This document shows positions 16,409 through 25,536 of a stretch of DNA of 64,000 nucleotides, one piece after another. The stretch comes from Anaerolineaceae bacterium (lineage in GTDB: Bacteria; Chloroflexota; Anaerolineae; Anaerolineales; Anaerolineaceae), in contig JAENYZ010000001.1 of the NCBI GenBank assembly GCA_016841525.1, positions 434,001 to 498,000 on the forward strand, given 5' to 3'. The number at the start of each line of letters is the position of its first letter. The first letter of the stretch is position 1. A program made the position numbers and the translations under genes. The notes under the pieces were generated by a model. The model was not told where the DNA came from and searched no databases. It worked only from the letters and a program-made list of their open reading frames with translations.

Positions 16409-18661
16409 TCAGGCACTCACAACTTGCAGCGATATCTGATGCGTTGTTTCGGAGCTGCCGCCGACCATCAGAACAAATTCGCCGAGTTCTACCGTCATCT
16501 GCATGTCTTCATCCAGGTATTGCAGTTGTTCGCGGCCAATTTTGAAGCTCAGCGTGCTGGTCTCACCCGGTTGGAGGGTGATGCGCTCGAAGCCCTTGAG
16601 CAGTTTCACCGGGCGGGTAACACAGTTGCTGAGCACATCGCGCACATACAGCTGCACAACCTCGTCGCCGGCTCTTTCGCCGGTGTTGGTCACCTCCAAA
16701 GAGAGGGTGGCGGTTTCACCTGGGCGGATGGACGCTTTATCCAGGCGCAGGTTCTTGTAACTAAAGGTCGTGTAACTGAGCCCATGCCCGAAAGGAAACA
16801 GTGGACTGACATCGGCGAACAAATAGCCGCGCCGAGCGGAAGGCTTGTGGTAGTAATAAGCCGGGATCTGTCCCACCGAACGCGGGAAGGTGATCGGCAG
16901 CTTGCCACCGGGATTTGTCTCACCGAAGAGCACTTCAGCGACGGCATGACCGCCTGCCTCCCCCAGGTACCAGCCCTCCAGGATGGCCGGGATGTGCTCA
17001 GCTGCAAAGTTGATGCTGGCCGGGCGCCCGTTGATCAGCAGCAGGATGACGGGTTTGCCGGTCGCAGCCACCGCGCGCATCAGTTCCTCCTGCCGGCCGG
17101 GCAGGTCCAGGCTGTCACGATCGCCAAGATGGTCCTTTGACCAACCCTCGCGGCAGGTCTGTTCGTTATCCCCCAAAACCAGCAGGACCGCATCAGCTTT
17201 CTCAGCGACTGCCACGGCTTCAGCGATTAAGACTGCATCACGGGCCGGATCGGCGGGTAGGACTTCGTCCCTGAACCACAAATCGAGGGCAGTGCCTTCA
17301 GCCTGGGTCAGCCCACAGCCTTCAGCATAGCGGATCTCGAGAGTGTCACCGGCCTTTTGGCGCAGCCCATCCAGCACCGAAACCGGCTTAAGCGGGTCGC
17401 CACTGTAACCGCCGAGGCGCACCGCTGCAGCATTCGGACCAATCACGGCTAATGAGCCCAGGCGATCCATGTCAAGCGGCAGCAGGCCGCCTTCATTTTT
17501 GAGCAGAACAATCGCTTTGCGTGCCGCCTCCAGCGCCAGGGCGCGGTGTTCGGCGCTGTTGATGATTGCCACCGCTGCCTCTTCATCCACGTAGGGATCC
17601 TCGAATAAGCCGAGCATGAACTTAACCCGCAGCACCTTTGCCACCGCCCGGTCAAGGTCGGATTCAGGGATGCGCCCAGCCTCGACCGCCGCCGCCAGGT
17701 GACGTAAGCAGGTCCCCAATTCGGCTTCGACGCCGCTGGTGAAGGCTTTTTCCGCTGCCTCAGCCGCATCAGCAGCCACAAAGTGCAGACGGTACAGGTC
17801 ATCCACGCCCCAGCCATCCGAAATGACGAAACCGGTAAAGCCCCATTCGCCGCACAGCACATCCCTCAGCAGCCACTCGTTGATGTGCACCGGGATGCCG
17901 TTGATCTCGTTATAGGATGCCATCACCGAACCGACACCCCCCTCGCTCACTGCCGCCTCAAAGGGCGCAAACAGCTCCTCCCGCAGCATCCGCTCGGCAT
18001 AGTTGGCTGGCGCGCTGTTTGTGCCGCCTTCGGGCTGCCCGTGGGCACTGAAGTGTTTGGCGGTTGCCAGCACCTTATCGGGTGCACCGGTAAAAGCCTC
18101 ACCCTGGAAGCCGCGCACCGCAGCCACCCCCAGCCGGGAGATCAAGTACGGGTCCTCGCCGTAGGTCTCCTCGGTACGCCCCCACCGGGGGTCACGGGCA
18201 ACATCCAGCACCGGTGAGAGGACGTAGTGGGCGCCGCGCGCCCGCATTTCACGGGCTGCTGTACTGAAGACACGCTCGTGGAGGTCCGGGTCCCAAGCGC
18301 TTGCCAGGGCGATCGCCTGGGGAAAGCTGGTTGCTTCATTCGCCATGAAACCGTGCAGCCCCTCGCCAATCCCCAGGGCCGGGATGCCCAGCCGGGTTTC
18401 CTCGCGCAGGAATTTCTGCGCCGCATTCAAAAAGCGCACCGCCGCCCGCGTCCCACGGGGTCTTTGGCGTGCACTTAGGTAGGCCACCCCATCCTTCCAG
18501 TGCTGACGCGCCTTTTCAACTGAAAAGGGTTCGCCCTCTGCCAGCCCGGTGGTACTGACCAGCTGGGCGCATTTTTCGGCCAGGGTCATGCGGGATATGA
18601 GGTCTGCCAGGCGCTCGTCGATTGATAAATTGGGGTTTTGGTAAGGGTGCGGTTTGGGCAT
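16409..18661 (-). CDS. glycoside hydrolase family 3 beta-glucosidase/xylosidase-type
   Basis: The 750-residue protein has the full GH3 layout: a TIM-barrel domain (about 10-330) with KHF, SYNEING and the nucleophile Asp in GFVISDGWG; an alpha/beta sandwich domain (about 370-580) with VLLKNEGGLLPL and an EGWSKD/DR segment before LDLPG; and a C-terminal fibronectin-III-like domain (about 640-735, EVVQLYVRD). No signal peptide is seen, so it is probably cytoplasmic and acts on imported oligosaccharides. An AAGGACC site precedes the ATG. GC content is much higher than in the island to the left, consistent with chromosomal backbone. Exact sugar specificity cannot be read from sequence alone. Confidence 0.93.
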   Translation of the reverse strand: MPKPHPYQNPNLSIDERLADLISRMTLAEKCAQLVSTTGLAEGEPFSVEKARQHWKDGVAYLSARQRPRGTRAAVRFLNAAQKFLREETRLGIPALGIGEGLHGFMANEATSFPQAIALASAWDPDLHERVFSTAAREMRARGAHYVLSPVLDVARDPRWGRTEETYGEDPYLISRLGVAAVRGFQGEAFTGAPDKVLATAKHFSAHGQPEGGTNSAPANYAERMLREELFAPFEAAVSEGGVGSVMASYNEINGIPVHINEWLLRDVLCGEWGFTGFVISDGWGVDDLYRLHFVAADAAEAAEKAFTSGVEAELGTCLRHLAAAVEAGRIPESDLDRAVAKVLRVKFMLGLFEDPYVDEEAAVAIINSAEHRALALEAARKAIVLLKNEGGLLPLDMDRLGSLAVIGPNAAAVRLGGYSGDPLKPVSVLDGLRQKAGDTLEIRYAEGCGLTQAEGTALDLWFRDEVLPADPARDAVLIAEAVAVAEKADAVLLVLGDNEQTCREGWSKDHLGDRDSLDLPGRQEELMRAVAATGKPVILLLINGRPASINFAAEHIPAILEGWYLGEAGGHAVAEVLFGETNPGGKLPITFPRSVGQIPAYYYHKPSARRGYLFADVSPLFPFGHGLSYTTFSYKNLRLDKASIRPGETATLSLEVTNTGERAGDEVVQLYVRDVLSNCVTRPVKLLKGFERITLQPGETSTLSFKIGREQLQYLDEDMQMTVELGEFVLMVGGSSETTHQISLQVVSA

Positions 18662-18721
18662 GGTAGGTCCTTTTTATTAGGTGATCAAAGGTGAGGTTCC
18701 TTCTATTATCGGAAAATTATA

Positions 18722-18860
18722 CTGTAGGTTGTAGCTGTTAGCTGATCACAGATTTTTCATAAAATCTGTGTACGCCTGATGCGACCTGAAGCCGCTCAGG
18801 CTAAGCTGATCCCACTCGCTTCGCTTCAGCCCCCTGAAGGGAGTTCCGTTTCGCTCCAGG
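18722..18860. repeat. intergenic repeat cluster, copy A
   Basis: From 18740 (AGCTGATCACAGATTTTTC) through GCCTGATGC, ACCTGAAGCCGCTCAGGC and CCCACTCGCTTCG, this matches 20246-20347 closely; only a short insertion differs. It is followed by the hairpin module CCCCCTGAAGGGAG plus TTCCGTTTCGCTCCAGGA. Confidence 0.8.
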
Positions 18861-19228
18861 ACTTTGTAGCTGGAAATTGATAGATTTTTTATTTGATCTA
18901 CTCCTCCTTTGAGTTGATAACACCCGAAGGGTGCTTCGGACGCTTGAAAAAGGATTCGTCAGGTATTTTGTGATTCTAATTTTGTCTTGCGCATGTCATT
19001 CCTAAATCATCAAAATCAAAGGCCAGAAAATTGTGTGCGTTGTATGTGAAGCATAGATTATAATTAACATATCTACAAAACGCTATGTGACAACTCCGCT
19101 GCTATCCACTGAAGTCAACATTCATCATCCTATACTAAATCTTGTTTCACACCCCCATATATCTGTTTAGCTTGTTCAGGATGATTAAGGATCCTTTCAT
19201 CCGGAATAAAGACATCAAGGAGATACAT
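18861..19228. promoter_or_regulatory. upstream region of the DegV gene
   Basis: It has a GAGTTGATAACACCCGAAGGGTGC-type short hairpin at about 18913-18936, then AT-rich DNA that must hold the promoter. No other gene is visible between the divergent beta-glucosidase and DegV genes. Confidence 0.4.
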
Positions 19229-20080
19229 ATGTCCAAAGTTGCCGTTGTTATTGAAAGCACTACCCAACTTCCTGAAGAATTGTCAGCCAGGTACAAACTC
19301 CCATCTCCCCCCGCCATCATCATCTGGGGAGATGAAGAGCTTCGAGATGGGATTGACATCCAGCCGAAGGAATTCTATGAACGTCTCGCCACCGCAAAGG
19401 AACACCCCAGTACATCGCAGGCAACGCCAATCATGTTCAAAGAAGCTTTTGAACCCCTCGTAGCTGCTGGGAAAGATATCCTAACAATTACAATCTCCTC
19501 AAAGTTATCTGGGATGTATTCCTCTGCTGTTCAGGCAAAAAAGATGTTTCCCGATGCCAACATCGAAGTCGTTGATTCACTCACCGGCGCTCTCGGGATC
19601 ATCTGGCCATTACAAAAAACCCTCGAAGCTGCAGAAAGTGGGGCTTCCCTGGCCGAGTGCAAAAGCATTATCGAGAAATGTGTGAAGCCTATTGGCTTGC
19701 TGCTGGTCCCGGAAAACCTCGAATACCTGTATAAAGGGGGAAGGATCGGGGCTGCCTCAAAATTCATCGGTACTGCCCTCAAATTCAAACCCATTCTCGA
19801 AGTCAGGGATGGTGCTTTCGAAGGGCTCGAAAAGGTACGCACCCAAAAGAAAGCCCTCACCCGCATGATCGAAATTCTTGTCGATAAGATCGATGGACGG
19901 ACACCAGTTTACCTTTGTGTAGCTCACGCCAACGCACCTGATTTAGCTACACAATTGCTGGCAGATGCGGAAGCTGTGATAGAGTCCAAAGGAAGTTACA
20001 TCACCGCTGTCAGCCCAGCTATTGGTGTTCACCTGGGCCCCGGCACTGTCGGTATCGCCTTCATGGCCGGGATTGAATAG
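19229..20080 (+). CDS. DegV family protein (fatty-acid binding)
   Basis: The 283-residue protein fits the family length. Visible family features are IESTTQLPEE at the N-terminus, TSQATP near residue 65, the TISSKLSGMYSSA loop, VDSLTGALG, and LEYLYKGGRIG. DegV proteins bind a fatty acid in a cleft between two domains; in Firmicutes, FakB-type members present the fatty acid to the FakA kinase. I chose ATG 19229 because AAGGAG lies 7 bp before it; an upstream in-frame ATG at 19142 has no support. No fakA homologue is visible nearby, and the gene looks monocistronic. Confidence 0.93.
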   Translation: MSKVAVVIESTTQLPEELSARYKLPSPPAIIIWGDEELRDGIDIQPKEFYERLATAKEHPSTSQATPIMFKEAFEPLVAAGKDILTITISSKLSGMYSSAVQAKKMFPDANIEVVDSLTGALGIIWPLQKTLEAAESGASLAECKSIIEKCVKPIGLLLVPENLEYLYKGGRIGAASKFIGTALKFKPILEVRDGAFEGLEKVRTQKKALTRMIEILVDKIDGRTPVYLCVAHANAPDLATQLLADAEAVIESKGSYITAVSPAIGVHLGPGTVGIAFMAGIE

Positions 20081-20123
20081 ATCGTCAACCACCTAAGCCT
20101 GGAACAATTGTGGTGAAATTACC

Positions 20124-20420
20124 TCATTTGCGCTACTGCCCCCTGAAGGGGGTTCCGCTTCGCTCCAGGACGATGAAGCAGGTGGCTTGTAGCTGGTAGG
20201 GCGTAGCAAGAAGACAGAGGACCGAGGACAGGAGACGGAAAAGAAAGCTGATCACAGATTTTTCATAAAATACCCTACGGGCACCTTGTCTGTGTACGCC
20301 TGATGCAACCTGAAGCCGCTCAGGCTAAGCTGATCCCACTCGCTTCGATCCAGTTCACCCTTGCGGATTCGTTCCTACTCCCTTCGCTACGCTCCAGCCC
20401 CCTGAAGGGGGTTCCGCTAC
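20124..20420. repeat. intergenic repeat cluster, copy B
   Basis: It contains the hairpin module GCCCCCTGAAGGGGGTTCCGCTTCGCTCCAGGA at about 20138-20170, a heptanucleotide run, the 18740-type repeat at 20246-20347, and a second hairpin module at about 20397-20420. No coding sequence is supported. Confidence 0.75.
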
Positions 20421-21274
20421 GCTTCAGGAGTTCCACTTCGTTCCAAAGGAAATCGAACCGAAACGAATAATACTTTGCAGCTCGTAGCTGGTAGGTGGTA
20501 GCTCGTAGCATTTTTCCGTCATTGCGAGGCACGAAGCAATCTCAGAATAGGGAATCAGGTACCAGGCGATCAGGTATTGGGGAAATAATGTTAAATTGTC
20601 ACCAGTGCTAATTCTGTCATCAGCCATTTTAATTACATCCTCGTTGAGATTGCTTCCTTTCATAACAGGACACATCGTAGATTGGTAGTTGGTAGTTCAA
20701 AGTCTTTTGTAGGGCGGGATGCGTTTTCATCCCGCCATTTTGATTACTTGCGTCGGTTAAGCTCACCTTTACGGATTAATTCCTACTCCCTTCGCTACGC
20801 TTCTGCCTCCTGAAGGGGGTTCTGCTACGCTTCAGCCCCCTAACGGGGGTTTTGCTCTGCTTCAGGAGTTCCACTTCGTTCCAAGGGAAAACGAACCGAA
20901 ACGAATAAAACTTTGTAGCTCGTAGCTGGTAGGTGGTAGATCGTAGCATTTTTCCGTCATTGCGAGGGACGAAGCAATCTCAGAATTGGGAATCAGGTAC
21001 CAGGCGATCAGGTATTGGGGAAATAATGTTAAATTGTCACCAGTGCTAATTCTGTCATCAGCCATTTTAATTACATCCTCGTTGAGATTGCTTCCTTTCA
21101 TAACAGGACACATCGTAGATTGGTAGTTGGTAGTTCAAAGTCTTTTGTAGGGCGGGATGCGTTTTCATCCCGCCATTTTGATTACTTGCGTCGGTTAAGC
21201 TCACCTTTACGGATTCGTTCCTACTCCCTTCGCTACTCTTCTGCCCCCTGAAGGGGGTTCCGCTACGCTTCTGC
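20421..21274. repeat. tandem duplication, 438-bp period, two copies
   Basis: Units at about 20421-20836 and 20859-21274 are nearly identical. Each contains the hairpin module, a heptanucleotide run, a GTCATTGCGAGG word with the inverted pair GAAGCAATCTCA / TGAGATTGCTTC about 110 bp apart, and a TAGGGCGGGATGCG hairpin. The inverted pair looks like a MITE-type element. Short frames within are repeated in both copies but have no coding character. Confidence 0.85.
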
Positions 21275-21439
21275 CCCCTGAAGGGGGTTCCGCTACGCTC
21301 CAGAGGTTCCACTTTGTTCCAGCAGAGGCGGAGCATGGCTTCGCTGATCACCGCCAGGTGCTGGGGGAACACCGATGTGTTCGCCACTGCGCTGAGGCGG
21401 CTTGCAGCCACTTCAGCTTGATGCATTAGTATTACCGGT

Positions 21440-21658
21440 TTAGGCCAGCGCCCCATGGCGCTCGGCACTTCGCTGGCGCAGCATGAGGCTGCCCAGCTTG
21501 TGACCGCCGCGTTTTCTTATTGCCGGCTCTTTGGCACTGCGCTGGTGTGCCTGGCTCGGTCGGTCAAAGACCGCTCTTTGAGCGAGACCGCTCTTTGAGC
21601 GAGAGCACTCTTTGAGCAAGGCACCCAGCTTGATAACAGCATTTGGTTCTGTAGACAT
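21440..21658 (-). CDS. possible small protein, maybe frameshifted
   Basis: A 72-codon frame begins at ATG 21658 with a good AAAGGAG site 9 bp upstream. The product is rich in Arg, Ser and Ala and repeats RSAKEPA/QRSAERHG-like segments, partly because of short DNA repeats. Just before its stop, a second frame on the same strand continues with a more protein-like segment (GRWPKPVILMHQAEVAA, then FPQHLAVISEAMLRLC, ending near 21300). A single frameshift around 21445-21465 would join them into about 125 residues. No family is recognised. Confidence 0.35.
   Translation of the reverse strand: MSTEPNAVIKLGALLKECSRSKSGLAQRAVFDRPSQAHQRSAKEPAIRKRGGHKLGSLMLRQRSAERHGALA
21566..21618. repeat. short tandem repeat, 17-18-bp unit, three copies
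   Basis: The unit CGCTCTTTGAGCGAGA recurs three times (last copy ACTCTTTGAGCAAG) inside the possible small gene. It contains the palindrome GCTCnnTGAGC. Confidence 0.7.
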
Positions 21659-21869
21659 GTTTAATACTCCTTTCGATGTGGGCGCGCGTGAAAAACGAAC
21701 GTATGTTCTAATCCATTGAAAGGATAGCATACTGCGTGCGAGATTTCAAGCCGTTAAAAGCGGCGAAAAAAGGGCGGATTTTTGCCGGAAGCGGCAAAGA
21801 TCGCGAGCCTCTGAGGGGCGAGGCGATCTCATTCTTAAAACCGGGGACAGAGGACGGGAGATAGGTAAA

Positions 21870-21975
21870 AAAGTGCAAAGCTGAAGGCTGAAAGTTGAAA
21901 GTTTTTTTATTTATCCTGCGCGTTCGAGTTGATAACACCCAAAGGGTGTTGCGCAAGGAGCGCGATTTATTTATT
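21870..21975. repeat. heptanucleotide run and GAGTTGATAACACCC hairpin
   Basis: GCAAAGCTGAAGGCTGAAAGTTGAAAGT forms seven-base units; it is followed by CGAGTTGATAACACCCAAAGGGTGTTGCGC, a small hairpin that also occurs near 18913 and in degraded form near 52737. Confidence 0.6.
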
Positions 21976-22073
21976 TAACCAACAACATCTTAACACTTCG
22001 AGACCTAACAGATGTCATAATAGACCGCGAAACAAATGGTATGGTAGATGAATATTAAGGATTTCAATGATTT

Positions 22074-23762
22074 TTAAAGAACAATTTCATTTGGGTTTTC
22101 TACTTCAATAAATTTTTCAATTACACCACAAAGCCTTACAATCTTGGCAGCATCAACACTTTTCTCAACAACAATTTGATAGAGTACATGTTGTGGCTTA
22201 CGATGTGAACTAACCTTATTAATCCCCAGGTATGTTTCAAGACAATTGTCAAAAAATATTATATTCCCGCTATACTCATTTCTCTGATCCTTGATGAAAT
22301 CATTTATTTTTATTTGATCTGCATCAGATTTGTCTGTATCCATTATGATTGAATGGTTAATTTTGAGCTTACCTAAAATACTCATAAATCTGTGGATGTT
22401 AAATTTACCTATACAATCCACGACAAAAAATTCCTTATTTATATCATTAATCAAACCGGTTTCAATAAAATAGTTAATTAATGCACATTCGCTCATACCT
22501 TCGACTAATATGACGTGATTTGCAAAAAACATACCACAGCGATTTGGGTCAAACCATAAAGCATACTTAATTGCTTCCATTTCAGGTGCTAACCCCTCAC
22601 GATCAGTTTCAAATTTTGTTCCAGCAAGGAAATCATTAACTTTCTGGTTATCGTTAATTAAATTATCTAGGTCAGAGTCGTTTATATAACCGATTGTTGT
22701 AGCCTCTGAGTTTCTTGTTAAGTGAATTATTGATGATAAATCTAAAATATTATTCGAAACAAAATGAGGGGAATGAGTTGATACTAAGACTTGAAGATTG
22801 TCTGCCTCATTTCTAACAATTGAACGTAAGCTGTCGGCGATTAGTAATTGTTGAGATGGGTGCAAGAAAACTTCGGGCTCTTCGAATAAAATTAATGTAA
22901 ATTCAGGCCTAAATACACCCTCTCGATTGGTGGGTAATTCTTTTGAATACTCAGAACTTAATTTTATAAGCGTGTAAATCAGATGCCGTTGCAATCCAGC
23001 GCCGTGTTTTTCTACATCAATAATTGAATTAATAATTTTATCTTTAGTTGCATATTTTACAGATTGTTTGATGATATCATCCTCAGATGGGGGAGCAAAA
23101 TCAACCTCGAACTCTACTTGCCAACTTGATAAAGACGCATTTATATCCCGTTGAAGGGACCCGATTGAAAAACCCTTTTCTGTCTCCTCTTTGCATATAG
23201 AATCATAAAATTGCTGATAGTCTTCGACAAATCTCGTATAAGCCTGACTATTTTGGATAAGTGGTCTCAACACTTGATGGATCAAATCGCGAAAAGGGGA
23301 CGGACCTGTTAGTTTTAATTGATCAGAAATCCTGCTAACAGCTGGAATGTAAATAACTTTTCCAATTTTTCCTTTTTGAACAAAACCATAAAATTCATTT
23401 TGTGAAAGATTTTCACCTTCATACGCATAAATTTTATTATCTTTATGGTCACCATCCTTTGCAATAAAATACTTCCGCAATGTAATGCAGTTTGGTTTTG
23501 TCTTGTATTCATTTTTTAATAAATCATATTCAGAATCGGGAACATAGTATTCTAATTCGATCCAGCTTTCCTCATCGGTTACGGCAAATTTTGGAAAGTC
23601 TCTTTCAAAATCAAATTTTTCCCCAAAAAAACATCTGAGGCAATCTATGACATTTGTTTTTCCTGAATTATTTTGCCCAACCAAAAGTGAATATTCACGT
23701 AACTCAAACTTAACATCTTTTATTGATCGAAAATTATGGATCTTTACCTTATCAATTCTCAT
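22074..23762 (-). CDS. OLD-family ATP-dependent endonuclease (AAA ATPase + TOPRIM)
   Basis: The 562-residue protein begins with the SMC/RecF-like pattern KIHNFRSIKDV and Walker A GQNNSGKT at 29-36. The Walker B segment LILFEEPEVFLHPS and the switch STHSPHF lie near the middle. A C-terminal TOPRIM domain shows VILVEGMSE and later DTDKSD. OLD nucleases cut DNA under ATPase control; the family includes P2 Old and the GajA subunit of Gabija. No UvrD-like GajB helicase is next to it, so a stand-alone class 1 OLD is more likely. A GAGG site precedes the ATG. It is AT-rich compared with the GH3 and DegV genes, suggesting an accessory insertion. Confidence 0.88.
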   Translation of the reverse strand: MRIDKVKIHNFRSIKDVKFELREYSLLVGQNNSGKTNVIDCLRCFFGEKFDFERDFPKFAVTDEESWIELEYYVPDSEYDLLKNEYKTKPNCITLRKYFIAKDGDHKDNKIYAYEGENLSQNEFYGFVQKGKIGKVIYIPAVSRISDQLKLTGPSPFRDLIHQVLRPLIQNSQAYTRFVEDYQQFYDSICKEETEKGFSIGSLQRDINASLSSWQVEFEVDFAPPSEDDIIKQSVKYATKDKIINSIIDVEKHGAGLQRHLIYTLIKLSSEYSKELPTNREGVFRPEFTLILFEEPEVFLHPSQQLLIADSLRSIVRNEADNLQVLVSTHSPHFVSNNILDLSSIIHLTRNSEATTIGYINDSDLDNLINDNQKVNDFLAGTKFETDREGLAPEMEAIKYALWFDPNRCGMFFANHVILVEGMSECALINYFIETGLINDINKEFFVVDCIGKFNIHRFMSILGKLKINHSIIMDTDKSDADQIKINDFIKDQRNEYSGNIIFFDNCLETYLGINKVSSHRKPQHVLYQIVVEKSVDAAKIVRLCGVIEKFIEVENPNEIVL

Positions 23763-24074
23763 AGAAATTCCTCAAATATTTATAAAAGATAATTTTTGGG
23801 TATAACAAGCAATCAAATCTAATTTCATCTCAATGATTAATAGATGAAAACAATACACAAATGATTTTATCTTGAAACAACCATAGCACTTTATGGATCA
23901 AGGATTAATTTATTGATTTTTGTTTTTCGGTTTTATTCATTTACCTCCCATATTTAATATTCATTTTCCCGCTATTTTTGAATTCTGAATATATTATACA
24001 TTATTTATTGACATATGCATTTCAAAATACTTTTATGACTTTGGACGGGTCTGATAAAGAAAGAAGATCTCTTC
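23763..24074. other. intergenic, no gene seen
   Basis: AT-rich region upstream of the OLD gene, presumably including its promoter. I see no repeat or RNA signal. Confidence 0.4.
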
Positions 24075-24209
24075 TTATCCAGGGAGCATCTCACCTAAAG
24101 CTTTAAAAACAATATTATTACTGCTTTCGGGTTGAAATGTTCTTTTTGCCTGATGCATGTGAATAATCTCTACCCCAATATCTGTATTGTAGACACAAGA
24201 GGCAAGGCG
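24075..24209 (-). pseudogene. possible C-terminal coding fragment, unidentified
   Basis: Read leftward, the frame gives DIGVEIIHMHQAKRTF, then NNIVFKALGEMLPG and a TAA at 24077-24075. The composition looks like genuine protein, but no start or upstream part remains; the 5' side runs into a heptanucleotide repeat run (about 24200-24260). The family is not recognised. Confidence 0.3.
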
Positions 24210-24551
24210 GGTGGCTCGTAGATTGTAGCTAATGGCCCATAGCTGAAAGCTAGTAGTTTAAGACACGAATCTAAAATGGTTGTCATTGCTATTATCATGA
24301 AATTGTCAAGGGTCGTTTTAAAGTTAACAAATGTGATTGGTTAGAGCATAATTAGGGACATATAGTGGCCTTGTTCTGGCGATGGCACAAAAAATCTTCA
24401 ATAATTTATTAGCAATATTATTCACTATTAATTGTTTTTATTTTCCTTCAGCTAATTTTCTTTGAAAGCAGCGTTCAAACAAAGAGGAATAATGTCGGAG
24501 GGACATGGCCACCAGCGGCCCGATATGACCTACAGATTATTGGGTTAAAGC
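24200..24551. other. spacer with a heptanucleotide run, no gene
   Basis: TGGCTCGTAGATTGTAGCTAATGGCCCATAGCTGAAAGCTAGTAG-type units occupy about 24207-24260; the remainder is AT-rich with no supported gene. Confidence 0.4.
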
Positions 24552-24573
24552 AAAAGAACGCGTTGCCGCGTTC
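24552..24573 (-). terminator. rho-independent terminator of spoVS
   Basis: GAACGCG (24556-24562) pairs with CGCGTTC (24567-24573) around a four-base loop, and the leftward transcript continues with TTTTG. It lies about 40 bp after the stop of the SpoVS gene. Confidence 0.8.
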
Positions 24574-24614
24574 ATATTGCCTATGATAGGAATGGTGGAC
24601 CTTATAAATTTTGT

Positions 24615-24923
24615 TTACTCTGCGGTAATCGTTGCAACTGCTTTTCCCTGCGGCTGTTCCTCACCACGAGGGGTTATAGTCAACCTAATAGCAGTACGGA
24701 CTTTCCCATCGATCTCTACATCAACGAATCTCGGCACACACACAATTTCAATCCCGTCATTTACCAGGTATTTATTTGCAAGAATAATCGCCTTAATGGC
24801 TTGATTGATAGCCCCAGCGCCAATTGATTGAACTTCTGCATAACGATGCTCGCGCATGACACCTGCAATTGCTCCTGCGACAGCAGCGGTGTGGGAGTTC
24901 AATGAAACTTTAATGATACTCAT
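24615..24923 (-). CDS. spoVS: stage V sporulation protein S (SpoVS) family
   Basis: The 102-residue protein has the family pattern throughout: IKVSLNSHTAAVAGAIAGVMRE at the start, then the AEVQSIGAGAINQAIKA core, and IVCVPRFVDVEIDGKVRTAI. SpoVS folds like an Alba-type nucleic-acid-binding protein. It affects septation and sporulation in Bacillus but is widespread in non-sporulating bacteria, where the role is not settled. A GGGAGAAGGGC ribosome region supports the start, and a terminator follows 40 bp downstream, so the gene is monocistronic. It is a few residues longer than the usual 86. Confidence 0.93.
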   Translation of the reverse strand: MSIIKVSLNSHTAAVAGAIAGVMREHRYAEVQSIGAGAINQAIKAIILANKYLVNDGIEIVCVPRFVDVEIDGKVRTAIRLTITPRGEEQPQGKAVATITAE

Positions 24924-25536
24924 GCCCTTCTCCCTTTTTATAGTGATTTAGTTTCAAAGCTTACAATTGTTTGATGCTATGGTGTCTTATCGGACACCAT
25001 TTTACAGGAAAATCAAAATTAATTCAAGATTTGTTTATGGAGTATGTTGAATGACATTTTGAAAAGATCATTTTTGGGGAGATGGGGTTGAAGGATGCTT
25101 CTACCCTACTGTATTAATGCTATTGGAATAGAAAAATGGGAGGAGAAAAAAATAAAATTTTATTTGATTTTCTATAACTTAACACACTTTGATTGAATAA
25201 ATAATCTATTAGACTATTGCTCAAAAATCAATCAGAAGTTGGGTTTCTTTGGTAGAATTCCTTACGCTAATAAACAAAGAAGAATTAACAAACAATATAC
25301 TTTATTTGAGATAAACCAGATATTCTCATAAAATATAAAAGTGACGATAGTTTAGATTTTCTGTTATAATAAAAGTAAGAAAATAGCACGTATGTTCTGG
25401 TAGGTATACTAATTACTTATTTATCTCAGATAAATTAAACCTAACCTATAGTGACAGAGGTATTCGCTTCGCCGGCTCCGACCTCCTCGCACATACCACG
25501 ATCTTTGATATCTACAAGGCACTCACCCCATACCCC
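24924..25536. other. 613-bp spacer, no gene seen
   Basis: AT-rich DNA between the SpoVS promoter side and the 3' end of the nuclease gene. I see no repeat, RNA or supported frame. Confidence 0.45.

Noticed and set aside
16424-17140. 238-codon frame opposite the GH3 gene
   Set aside because: It is a long open frame caused by high GC content on the antisense strand. GH3 motifs on the other strand are continuous, and the antisense product has no recognisable pattern.
20424-21113. Two identical 83-codon frames on the - strand
   Set aside because: They arise because the DNA is duplicated. They lie over repeat modules and have no ribosome site or protein-like composition.
21976-22056. Short rightward frame ending in ...RDLTDVIIDRE...
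   Set aside because: It looks mildly protein-like but is only about 27 codons, with no start and no known relative.
22074-23762. Gabija system
   Set aside because: The OLD nuclease resembles GajA, but no UvrD-like helicase (GajB) follows or precedes it.
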